This document shows, one piece after another, positions 1-6,045 of a stretch of DNA of 11,749 nucleotides; the stretch's first letter is position 1; every line of letters starts with the position of its first letter. The translations under genes and the position numbers were made by a program. Under the pieces are notes generated by a model that saw only the letters and a list, made by a program, of their open reading frames with translations, searched no databases and was not told the origin of the DNA. The DNA is from Parvibaculum sp. (GTDB lineage: Bacteria > Pseudomonadota > Alphaproteobacteria > Parvibaculales > Parvibaculaceae). Location of the stretch: positions 1 to 11,749 of the forward strand of contig JACIYQ010000127.1 in the NCBI GenBank assembly GCA_014359855.1, written 5' to 3'.

Positions 1-87
1 GGCGTGCTGCGCGTCGATGCGCTTCTGCCCGCCGCCGGCCCTTGCCTCCTGCCGCCGCTCTTCAAGCCGACGAAGAATGTCCTTCAT
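1..87 (-). CDS. pccB: Propionyl/acyl-CoA carboxylase beta subunit, N-terminal fragment
   Basis: Only the first 29 codons are present; the gene runs off the left edge. The start MKDILRRLEERRQEA followed by GGGQKRIDAQHA is the characteristic opening of biotin-dependent acyl-CoA carboxylase carboxyltransferase (beta) subunits of the PccB type. In that family the protein transfers CO2 from carboxybiotin on the alpha subunit to propionyl-CoA, giving methylmalonyl-CoA in the cytoplasm. The ATG at 85-87 is preceded on the minus strand by CCAGGGGGCGGC, a good ribosome binding site, which fixes the start. It lies 256 bases beyond the ATP12 gene and probably has its own promoter (candidate at 227-256). 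The family is secure from the N-terminus, but propionyl-CoA versus another acyl-CoA substrate cannot be decided from 29 residues. Confidence 0.8.
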   Translation of the reverse strand, partial: MKDILRRLEERRQEARAGGGQKRIDAQHA

Positions 88-226
88 GCCGCCCCCTGGA
101 TAATCGGACGAGCCGCCCCTCCCCGTTTCTCCGGGAGACGGCCTCCAGAATACTGTTCTTAACGCCGGAATGCGGGGCTCTTCGAAGCGGCCCGCTGGCG
201 CTGTCGCGGTCTCCGCGAAGGCGAAC

Positions 227-256
227 TGAATAGCACCGAAATCTCGTTTTTGCCAA
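227..256 (-). promoter_or_regulatory. Candidate sigma70-type promoter for the pccB-like gene
   Basis: Read on the minus strand there is TTGGCA (251-256), an 18-base spacer and TATTCA (227-232), about 140 bases before the pccB ATG. The -35 hexamer matches consensus at 5 of 6 positions; the -10 is weaker. The rest of the 256-base gap (88-343) holds no convincing gene and no terminator with a T tract after the ATP12 stop. A small hairpin lies at 123-141 and an AGAA-N5-TTCT dyad near 148-160. Called by consensus only. Confidence 0.35.
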
Positions 257-343
257 TGGCCTGGCCGCCATTCCTGTGGGCGGGGCTGAATGGGCGCCAT
301 CACCCCGGGCAACGCTGCGTCAGCCGGGCGGGAACCGCCGTTT

Positions 344-1156
344 TCAGTCGAGAAGAGCCACGAAACGTCCGGTTTCGACGAGTTCGGCGCGGCGGATCGC
401 GAGCCGGGCCACCTCATCCTCGTCCTCCCCGCAGAGTTCCATCTGCCAGTGCTCGTCGAGATGGGCGATGTCGAAGGCTTCCTGCGGGCTGAGGCGGCCC
501 ATCACGACGGCAAGGCCGGTAACGGCGGAACCGGTGAGCGTCACCGCGTTGTGGAGGGCGGCGAGGCGAAAGGCGTCGAGCCTGCCGAGCGCCGCGCGCC
601 AGGCCGCGAGCGAGGCTTCCGGCTGTGCGACATGGAGGATGCCGAAGGTGGGCATGAGGACGATACCCTGCGTTGCCGCCCAGCCGAGAAGGGGGTCCCA
701 GAGCGCGGCCTGGCGGGCGGCGAGCGCCGCCGGAAACTCTGCCCGGTAGCAAAGAAGATCGGTGCCCGCGTATGAGGCAAGTTCGTCCACGACCGCCTCG
801 CGGCGCGGTGCGACGAGGTCGATGGCCGTATTGGCGAGCTTGGTGAGCCACATGGAGCGCGGGTCGATCTCGTCCTGCTGCGCCTCCCACTCCGCCGCCA
901 TGGCCTGAGCCAACGCGAGCGACGGCACGGCGAGCGGACGCTTCGACGGTGTCTTCACCACGCGCCCGTCGAGCAGGATCGCATGGCCCTCCTCATGGGC
1001 GCCCACTTCCGCGCGGCTGTAGAACCGCTTCGGCAGCCGGCGCTTCTCGCGGCCCGGATGCGACACCTGTTCGTCAAGCGAACGGTTGCGCGCGAGATCG
1101 AAGATCGCAGCCGTGGTTTCGTCGTTGGATTTGTTGTCGGTCATATGCTCATTCAT
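344..1156 (-). CDS. ATP12-family F1-ATPase assembly chaperone
   Basis: About 270 residues, full length for the ATP12 family. In mitochondria Atp12 binds the unassembled F1 alpha subunit and hands it to the alpha-beta hexamer; alphaproteobacterial homologues are assumed to act in the same way in the cytoplasm. Recognisable family segments are KRFYSRAEV, then GHAILLDGRVVKTPSKRPL, then AMAAEWEAQQDEIDPRSMW with LTKLANTAIDLV, and a C-terminal HLDEHWQMELCGEDED acidic stretch. The start is uncertain. ATG at 1156 is given here; ATG at 1144 and TTG at 1165 are alternatives, and none has a clear ribosome binding site, because a dispersed repeat ends only 11 bases before 1156. It follows the AsmA-like gene in the same direction and precedes the pccB-like gene, an arrangement I recall from other alphaproteobacteria. 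Confidence 0.9.
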   Translation of the reverse strand: MNEHMTDNKSNDETTAAIFDLARNRSLDEQVSHPGREKRRLPKRFYSRAEVGAHEEGHAILLDGRVVKTPSKRPLAVPSLALAQAMAAEWEAQQDEIDPRSMWLTKLANTAIDLVAPRREAVVDELASYAGTDLLCYRAEFPAALAARQAALWDPLLGWAATQGIVLMPTFGILHVAQPEASLAAWRAALGRLDAFRLAALHNAVTLTGSAVTGLAVVMGRLSPQEAFDIAHLDEHWQMELCGEDEDEVARLAIRRAELVETGRFVALLD

Positions 1157-1166
1157 ATCAAACAAC

Positions 1167-1203
1167 CGTCATGGCCCGGCTTGTCCGGGCCATCCACGTC
1201 TTC
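1167..1203 (-). repeat. Dispersed palindromic repeat, variant copy (left arm of doublet)
   Basis: A 37-base copy in minus orientation of the repeat also found at 1222-1258, 4159-4196 and 5985-6022. It contains a 9-base-pair stem (ATGGCCCGG / CCGGGCCAT) with loop ACAAG, preceded by GACGTGG and followed by GACG. Compared with the other three copies it differs at two stem pairs, and both partners have changed so that pairing is kept. With 1222-1258 it forms an inverted doublet between the AsmA-like and ATP12 genes. When translated, such repeats give peptides of the MARLVRAIHVF kind, which I recall as a common spurious product in alphaproteobacterial genomes. Confidence 0.9.
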
Positions 1204-1221
1204 GCGGCCTCAAAGGAAGAC

Positions 1222-1258
1222 AAAGACGTGGATGACCCGCATAAAGCGGGTCATGACG
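1222..1258 (+). repeat. Dispersed palindromic repeat (right arm of doublet)
   Basis: A 37-base copy identical over its whole length to positions 5986-6022, and to the reverse complement of 4159-4195. The stem is ATGACCCGC (1232-1240) and GCGGGTCAT (1246-1254), the loop ATAAA. It is separated by 18 bases from the variant arm at 1167-1203, which points the other way, so the pair can also form one long cruciform. The doublet fills most of the 167-base gap between the AsmA-like stop and the ATP12 start and would be transcribed within the operon message. Confidence 0.92.
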
Positions 1259-1323
1259 AAAAAAGGGAAACCTCCTCGGTTCGGAAAGCCTTCGACTCTC
1301 CCGCCGTGAAAAGAGCAACGGAT

Positions 1324-3081
1324 TCACTTCCCGAAAATGCCGCCGATGCCCTTGCCGATATTCTCGAGCGTGTCGCCGACGCTCCTGGCGGCGCCTTCGG
1401 CCGCGCCGGTAACACCGCCGGAGGAGCCTTGCGCCGCAGCCGCCGCCGCGCCGCAATCGCCGCCGGAGGCGACGGAGTCCGAACCCGTGCTCATCAGCGG
1501 CAGCAACGCACCGACGCCGCCCGTGAGCGCAACGCCGCCGACGGCGGTTGCAACGCCCGTGACGACGCCCGTCCTGTCGAGACCGGCCGTGGGCGAGGTG
1601 AGCGGCCCGGAGAGGCGCACCGGGAAGGCGAGACTCACAAGGCTCGCCTTCTTGGGCTTTGGCTTGAAGAGCAGGCCGATCCGCTCGTTGCCGAGATCGA
1701 CCGTGCCCGAGCCCGTGGTGATGAGGCTGTCCGTTTCGAGCGCCAGCGCGGTTGCCTTGCCGACGCCGGACGCGAAATCGAAACGGCTGATCGCGCAGAC
1801 GAGTTGCGCGGTATCGCCGCTTTCGCCGGACGGGATCAGCACCTTCACCAGATCGTCCGAGACGATGGCGAAGGCGCGCGAATTGATCGTGCCCTTGCCG
1901 ATGACGAGATTGGTCTGGCCGCCAAGCGAGGCGGCAATCGCATGAAGCGACTTGCCCTGGCCGTTGAGCTTCGCGCCGAAATCGCCACGCGCATTGAGCA
2001 TGGTGGTGAGATCGAGATCGGTGAGGAACTGGCCGAGATCGAAATTCGCGGCATTGGCCTCGATGCCGACACTGCCCTTGGCGCCATTCGCGTTGAGCGC
2101 GAGCTTGACCGGCGTGCCGCGATATTTCGCGGTGAGCGGCGCGAAAAGTTTGCCGCCATCGATCTTCACCGGGAGTTTCAGCCCGGTCAGGACGACCTTG
2201 CCGTAGCGCAATTCGCCAAGCGCGAAGGAGAGATCGGCGTCGAGCGCGGTGAGCCCGTCGAGCGGCAGCGGCTCCTTGCTGAACACAGGACCGCCCTTGC
2301 CGGAAACGCCGCCATCGCCCTTGAGGAAAGGTGTGACGTCGAAGGCCTCGCTCGAAAGCGCGCCGGAAAGCTTCGGCTTGCCCGTCATGTCGAGCGCGAG
2401 ATCGCCGCCGACGCTCGTGCCCGCGACGGTCAGCGTCGCGCCCTTGAGAGACGCCTTCTGCGTGTTGCCCTCGATGACGGAGGCGAAGGAGACGGACGAA
2501 CCGTTGACCTCACCCTCGATGACGGCATGAAACCCGCCACCTTGAGCCGCAAGCGTCACTTCCTTGAAGGCCGCCTCGCTCACCCGCCCCGTCTCGCCAT
2601 CGCGATAGGCGAGATGGAAGCCGGAAATATTGACCTCCGGCACATTGGCGAGCGACATGCCGGCACCTTCGCTCTCGGGCTGAGGCGCGGGCGCGGCATC
2701 GCCGAACTCCCAATTGCCCCTGCCCTTGCGGTCCGTTTCGAGAAAGATGTCCGCGCCTTCGATGGTGACGCTGCGCACATCGACCTGGCCGGAGAGGAGC
2801 GGCAGCAGCGCGACCTGGAGCGCAAGCTTTTCCGCAGTGAGCATTTGCGGCTTCGTGCCCCACTCGGCATTGGAGAAACTCACCTGCCCGGCAACGACCG
2901 TCGGCACCAGCGAGAAACCGATATGAAGCGGGCCTTCGATCTTCAGTATGCGGCCCGTCGCTTCCTTCGCGGCGGCTTCGATCTGCGGCGCGAAGCGGCC
3001 GAGATCGGCAAAGGTGAGCGCGTAGAGCGCGCCCGCGAGCAGCAGAACGATGACGACGATGAAACCGAGAAATTTCCTCAT
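1324..3081 (-). CDS. AsmA-family envelope protein
   Basis: 585 residues. It begins MRKFLGFIVVIVLLLAGALYAL, one membrane anchor at about residues 4-22, then the AsmA opening (IEAAAKEATGRILKIEGPL, SLVPTVVAGQVSFSNAEWG, LTAEKLALQVALLPLLSGQV, VRSVTIEGADIFLE). A long beta-rich repetitive body and an AsmA C-terminal region (GKGTINSRAFAIVSDDL, GTVDLGNERIGLLFKPKPKK) follow. The end is rich in Gly, Ala and Ser. AsmA proteins are inner-membrane-anchored and project into the periplasm; the family is linked to outer-membrane assembly and lipid transport between membranes. The start ATG has GGAGGGG upstream and lies 3 bases past the TGA of the HAD gene, so translation is probably coupled. The exact role is unknown, and AsmA next to a HAD phosphatase and an F1 chaperone gives no clear functional hint. 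Confidence 0.9.
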   Translation of the reverse strand: MRKFLGFIVVIVLLLAGALYALTFADLGRFAPQIEAAAKEATGRILKIEGPLHIGFSLVPTVVAGQVSFSNAEWGTKPQMLTAEKLALQVALLPLLSGQVDVRSVTIEGADIFLETDRKGRGNWEFGDAAPAPQPESEGAGMSLANVPEVNISGFHLAYRDGETGRVSEAAFKEVTLAAQGGGFHAVIEGEVNGSSVSFASVIEGNTQKASLKGATLTVAGTSVGGDLALDMTGKPKLSGALSSEAFDVTPFLKGDGGVSGKGGPVFSKEPLPLDGLTALDADLSFALGELRYGKVVLTGLKLPVKIDGGKLFAPLTAKYRGTPVKLALNANGAKGSVGIEANAANFDLGQFLTDLDLTTMLNARGDFGAKLNGQGKSLHAIAASLGGQTNLVIGKGTINSRAFAIVSDDLVKVLIPSGESGDTAQLVCAISRFDFASGVGKATALALETDSLITTGSGTVDLGNERIGLLFKPKPKKASLVSLAFPVRLSGPLTSPTAGLDRTGVVTGVATAVGGVALTGGVGALLPLMSTGSDSVASGGDCGAAAAAAQGSSGGVTGAAEGAARSVGDTLENIGKGIGGIFGK

Positions 3082-3084
3082 GGG

Positions 3085-3798
3085 TCATGCCCCTCCAGCG
3101 GCGGCTTTGGTCTCGTCTGCCCGGCCGGCCCAGAGCGCATCGGCCGCAGGCGCGAGGCCCGCGAAATCCGACAGCAACAGATGCGCGCCGGCGGCATCGA
3201 GCTGATGGGGCTCATGATAGCCCCAATCGACGCCGAACGCATGGGTTCCCGCCGCGCGGGCCATCGCCATGTCGTAGCTCGTGTCGCCGACGAGGATTGT
3301 GTTGTGAGGCTCCGCCCCGGTCTCGCGCAGGGCGCGGAGCAGCATTTCCGGGTGGGGCTTCGAAGGCGCGTCGTCCGCCGTCTGGAGCGTCACGAAATAG
3401 TCGCGAAGGCCGTGGAGATCGAGGGCGTGGCGCAGGCCGCGCTGCGACTTGCCGGTGGCGATGCCAAGCACCGTATCGCCACGGGCGCTGAGCGCATCGA
3501 GCGCCTCGCGCACGCCGGGGAAAAGCGGCTCGGCGAGATCCTTGCGGGCGCGAAGCTCGAAGAAGGCGCCCTTGTAGCTCTCGGTGACGCGGGAGCGGAC
3601 CGGCGCCTCGACATGCGGCACGAGCGCATGGATTGCCTCCTCAAGCGAGAGGCCGACGATGGAGAGCACCTGTTCGCGCGGCAGGGCTTCGAGCCCATGC
3701 GCATCGAAGGCGAGGTTCATCGCCGCGACGATCATGTGCTGGCTGTCGATCAGCGTACCGTCGCAATCGAAGACGACAAGGCGGAGGGGAGAGGTCAA
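3085..3798 (-). CDS. HAD-superfamily hydrolase, phosphoglycolate-phosphatase-like
   Basis: 237 residues, the usual size for Gph-type HAD phosphatases. All motifs are visible: motif I FDCDGTLIDS with nucleophile D11 and general acid D13; a helical cap at about 18-85; motif II IATGKS with T115; motif III lysine K147 in SKPHPE; motif IV LVGDTSYDM with D172 and D176. It should hydrolyse a small phosphoester in the cytoplasm; the substrate cannot be read from sequence. No ATG or GTG precedes motif I. The only plausible start is TTG at 3798, whose last two bases form part of the TGA of the upstream XRE gene (TTGA overlap), so translation probably depends on reinitiation. In relatives, as I recall, this gene follows rluC more directly; here it is separated by the 4159-6022 segment and the XRE gene. 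Confidence 0.88.
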   Translation of the reverse strand: MTSPLRLVVFDCDGTLIDSQHMIVAAMNLAFDAHGLEALPREQVLSIVGLSLEEAIHALVPHVEAPVRSRVTESYKGAFFELRARKDLAEPLFPGVREALDALSARGDTVLGIATGKSQRGLRHALDLHGLRDYFVTLQTADDAPSKPHPEMLLRALRETGAEPHNTILVGDTSYDMAMARAAGTHAFGVDWGYHEPHQLDAAGAHLLLSDFAGLAPAADALWAGRADETKAAAGGA

Positions 3799-4124
3799 GC
3801 GGCTACCACGGTGATACGTCCGGCCGGCCGCGACCGCGCCTTTTTCCTGACGACAATTTCCACATCGCGATCGAGCAGCGTCAGAAAAGCCATCAGCCGC
3901 TCGACGGAAAAGCCATCGAGCTTGTAGTTCGCCAGAGCAGAAACCTTCGGCTGGTTGATATCGAGCAGGTCCGCGGCGGCCGCCTGGGTCAACTTTCGTT
4001 CATCAATCAAGCGATTAAGCTCGAAGGCAAGCCGCAGCTTTGTCTGCCGCTCTTCCGCGTCCGGAAGACCGAGATCGGCGAATACATTGCCGGTACCGCG
4101 CGTGATCTTCTCAGCTTTTGTCAT
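3795..4124 (-). CDS. XRE-family HTH protein, HigA-like antitoxin, apparently without its toxin
   Basis: 109 residues from ATG at 4124 (TTG at 4130 would add two residues). The layout is that of short XRE proteins paired with Gp49/HigB-type toxins: GNVFADLGLPDAEER (12-26), a helix leading to the HTH LTQAAAADLLDINQPKVSAL (45-64), GFSVERLMAFL (71-81), then LLDRDVEIVVRKKARSRPAGRITVV. It looks full length. In such pairs the antitoxin represses its own promoter and neutralises the toxin, whose gene normally lies just upstream. Here only 35 bases separate the ATG from the repeat at 4159-4196 and no toxin-like gene follows, so it appears orphaned. A weak ribosome binding site (CAGGTCG) precedes the ATG. 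It overlaps the HAD gene by TTGA and may now serve chiefly to drive its translation; a regulatory role elsewhere is possible. Confidence 0.85.
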   Translation of the reverse strand: MTKAEKITRGTGNVFADLGLPDAEERQTKLRLAFELNRLIDERKLTQAAAADLLDINQPKVSALANYKLDGFSVERLMAFLTLLDRDVEIVVRKKARSRPAGRITVVAA

Positions 4125-4158
4125 GATCAACGACCTGATTGGAACAATACCAAAAAAA

Positions 4159-4196
4159 CGTCATGACCCGCTTTATGCGGGTCATCCACGTCTTTC
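4159..4196 (-). repeat. 38-base palindromic repeat, left boundary of the inserted segment
   Basis: An exact 38-base reverse complement of 5985-6022. It contains the stem ATGACCCGC / GCGGGTCAT with a 5-base loop. It lies between the XRE start and the stop codon of the interrupted lipoprotein-like gene (4207-4209), only 10 bases from that stop. Its orientation relative to the right copy matches the compact doublet at 1167-1258. Confidence 0.93.
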
Positions 4197-4441
4197 AGCG
4201 GAGTGCCTAATGGATACGGTAGCTGATCGACGTTGGCGCAACACTGATTAGCTCAATTTTTCTACCGCCGACGACAAACTCATGCTCTAGCGACATATCT
4301 ATTTGGAAGATAACTTCCGCTTGCGGCAACACCCGCGCTTGGGGTGGGTTTGCTGGAATGATGGTCGGTGGCGCGTAAGTAGTAGACGTTGCTGCAACCG
4401 GCGTTGTACCAACAAAACCGCTAGTCGTCGTTGTCTGCGTA

Positions 4442-4449
4442 TTCGGGAT
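4442..4449. repeat. Target-site duplication, left copy
   Basis: TTCGGGAT directly abuts the left end of the insertion sequence and is repeated exactly at 5582-5589. Eight bases is the duplication length expected for the IS1595 family. Confidence 0.95.
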
Positions 4450-4476
4450 GGCGCAATTCTACTTAAGTGTGGATAG
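4450..4476 (+). repeat. IS terminal inverted repeat, left
   Basis: 27 bases, the exact reverse complement of 5555-5581. The last codons of the transposase and its TAG (4459-4461) lie within it. Similarity continues a few bases inward (CGCC against GCGCC) with a one-base gap. Confidence 0.93.
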
Positions 4477-5487
4477 CGCCTCGTCGATGAGGGCTTCCGG
4501 CGAAAAGCCGGGCCTCCGGAGCGCCCGAAGCCAGCCGAGATAAAGCGGCAAATAGCGGGTCGAGACGCCGCGCACCTGCCGGTTGACGAAGGTCTTCGTG
4601 CGCTCGTGATGCGCGTTCACATGGCCGAGGCCGAGCCGGCCGGGGCGGCGGGGTTTTCCGCCCATTGCTTTCGCCGCCCGTGTCTTCTTCGGGGCCATGA
4701 TGCGGCGATGTTCCGAACCCGCTTTCACCGCCGCGTTGACGTAGGCCTTCAACCCGTCGGAGCAGAGAACCGAGCCCGGCGCGATACGTCCCTGGAGCGT
4801 GGAAGCGATGGCGGCACGGTTCGGCAACACCTCCTCGATGATGCCGCCGGCATTATCCAGCGCCGTGAGAACCGGGATTTGCTCGCTGGAGAGCCCCTGT
4901 TTGACGGCCGGGCCGCCGCGGTAGCGCGGCGGGCGGTTCTCCGGCGGATTCCCGTTCTGCCAGCCCCGATGACCCTTGTAAGAGCTCAAGAAGTAGGTTT
5001 CATCGGCCTCAATGACGCCGCCCACCTGTGCCGCCTGCCGCAGCGCCTGGGCACGCAAGAGGCGATGGCGCCAGCGCCAGGCGGTCAGCCGCGAGATGCC
5101 GAGTCCGCTCGCCTTCACATCGTCGACCGACTTGAAACCGGCGGCCACCATGCGGGCATAGGCCGCCCACTTCTCCGGCTTGCGCATGCGGGCGAAGGCC
5201 GTGCCGGTGAGGGCGTTGAAGGTGCGGCCGCAGCCGGACGGGCCATCCCGCCGGCAGCGGAAGCGCTGCCGGCCCTGCGCGTCGCGGCCGTGCCTTACGA
5301 TGTCGCCATGGCCGCAATGCGGACATCCGCGTCGGCTGCTCACAGCCGCCGAACGGCGCGCAAGCGCGACATCGGCCAGCCGCGATGCGGCGGCGGCCCG
5401 CACCACTTCCCCGAGCTCGACGCACTGCTCGGGCGTCAGTTCTCTCGCAACTCGCGCCTTGAGGCGCTCGAACCGGACGGCGTCCAT
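4459..5487 (-). CDS. IS1595-family transposase (ISXO2-like)
   Basis: 342 residues from ATG at 5487, chosen because GGAGGGG lies upstream; a TTG at 5526 would add 13 residues. The N-terminal zinc ribbon is CPHCG...FRCRRDGPSGCG with C55, C58, C78 and C86, typical of IS1595 transposases. A helical segment follows with an HTH-like stretch (DDVKASGLGISRLTAWRWRH). The ISXO2-type DDE domain has GVIEADETYF (D162), VLCSDGLKAY (D244) and HVNAHHERTKTFVNR followed by RGVSTRYLPLYLGWL. The HVN...E segment supplies the last acidic or Asn position of the triad. It appears complete, with no frameshift. It catalyses cut or copy of the surrounding element with 8-base duplications. The cargo-free layout suits a simple IS; I do not assign a named element. 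Confidence 0.93.
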   Translation of the reverse strand: MDAVRFERLKARVARELTPEQCVELGEVVRAAAASRLADVALARRSAAVSSRRGCPHCGHGDIVRHGRDAQGRQRFRCRRDGPSGCGRTFNALTGTAFARMRKPEKWAAYARMVAAGFKSVDDVKASGLGISRLTAWRWRHRLLRAQALRQAAQVGGVIEADETYFLSSYKGHRGWQNGNPPENRPPRYRGGPAVKQGLSSEQIPVLTALDNAGGIIEEVLPNRAAIASTLQGRIAPGSVLCSDGLKAYVNAAVKAGSEHRRIMAPKKTRAAKAMGGKPRRPGRLGLGHVNAHHERTKTFVNRQVRGVSTRYLPLYLGWLRALRRPGFSPEALIDEALSTLK

Positions 5488-5554
5488 CGGCCCCTCCGCA
5501 ATCGGAGAGACCACGCTATGGCTCAAACCCTTCTAAAACAATACTTTCTGGCGC

Positions 5555-5581
5555 CTATCCACACTTAAGTAGAATTGCGCC
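5555..5581 (-). repeat. IS terminal inverted repeat, right
   Basis: 27 bases matching 4450-4476 in reverse complement without mismatch. The 67 bases from here to the transposase ATG contain its ribosome binding site and presumably its promoter. Confidence 0.93.
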
Positions 5582-5589
5582 TTCGGGAT
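5582..5589. repeat. Target-site duplication, right copy
   Basis: TTCGGGAT, identical to 4442-4449. It codes for the IPN/IPK junction of the interrupted gene on the minus strand. Confidence 0.95.
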
Positions 5590-5984
5590 AACAATAGGCG
5601 AACTGTTCATCGTCGTCGCGCCGGTATTGATATCTACTGCTCGACGAACAAATCGCGCAACTTTTCCCTCACTGCCTAAATACTGAACCGTAATCATTCC
5701 AGTTGGCGTCGTGCGTCCAAAAACATCCGCCTGACCAAACGCATTCGGCAAACTTTTCTCCGTATTAATCGTAATTATGGAATCACCGATCCCGGCGTAC
5801 AGCACTTGGTCGACCGGCTGAGTAATTTTTGCTGTGTGCTCAACCGGAGCACATGCTTGGACTTGTGCTGTAAATAGCATTGCGACCAAACCAAAACGGC
5901 TCCGCATTGCCTCTCCCCCCGCTCACCCTTCTGTGTAGGAACAGGCTCCCGCCCAACCTTCGCAAAGTCAAGTTGCTTGTCTCC

Positions 5985-6022
5985 GAAAGACGTGGATGAC
6001 CCGCATAAAGCGGGTCATGACG
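5985..6022 (+). repeat. 38-base palindromic repeat, right boundary of the inserted segment
   Basis: An exact reverse complement of 4159-4196; 37 bases are also identical to 1222-1258. It lies 23 bases beyond the rluC stop codon and 77 bases upstream of the interrupted lipoprotein-like gene. Together with the left copy it encloses 4197-5984. Confidence 0.93.
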
Positions 6023-6045
6023 CGTTGGGGGAAATGGAAAATCCA

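Larger units (their letters stand above)
4450..5581 (-). mobile_element. Complete IS1595/ISXO2-like insertion sequence (1132 bases)
   Basis: The element is bounded by 27-base terminal inverted repeats (4450-4476 and 5555-5581), identical to each other, beginning GGCGCAATTCTACTTAAG. It is flanked by the 8-base duplication TTCGGGAT. It carries one transposase gene on the minus strand that fills nearly the whole element; the transposase stop codon lies inside the left terminal repeat. Intact ends, exact duplication and an intact transposase point to a recent and possibly still active copy. It inserted in a lipoprotein-like gene in the same orientation as that gene. Confidence 0.95.
4207..5907 (-). 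pseudogene. Putative lipoprotein gene split by an insertion sequence
   Basis: The gene exists in two parts, 5590-5907 (codons 1-106) and 4207-4449 (the rest, ending TAG at 4207-4209; the 8-base duplication is counted once). Removing the IS and one target copy gives one uninterrupted 186-residue frame, joining NSSPIVIPNTQTTTTSGFVG across the site. As it stands the 5' part reads 18 residues into the IS, giving a 124-residue product ending at 5533. The N-terminus MRSRFGLVAMLFTAQVQACAP resembles a signal peptide with a loose lipobox (VQAC, Cys19). The remainder is Thr/Val/Ile-rich, probably beta-structured, with a Thr/Pro/Ala-rich linker and a C-terminal EHEFVVGGRKIELISVAPTSISYRI. GAGAGG precedes the ATG. 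GC content is clearly below that of the neighbours (AAA, ATT and AAT codons common), suggesting transfer. I do not recognise the family. Confidence 0.85.

Noticed and set aside
123..141. Hairpin in the pccB leader as an attenuator or terminator
   Set aside because: The stem is short with wobble pairs, and there is no T run after it on the minus strand.
1167..1258. Start of a CRISPR array
   Set aside because: The copies are inverted, not direct, the gap is 18 bases, and other copies are kilobases away. No cas gene is present. They behave as a dispersed palindromic repeat.
949..3927. A 992-codon open frame on the plus strand
   Set aside because: It lies antisense to the ATP12, AsmA and HAD genes, contains translated dispersed repeat and has an Arg/Gly/Ala-rich composition without any domain. 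Long antisense frames are common in GC-rich DNA; the minus-strand genes have clear family motifs.
4606..5568. 320-codon plus-strand frame within the IS
   Set aside because: It is antisense to the complete transposase and has no recognisable passenger-gene motif.
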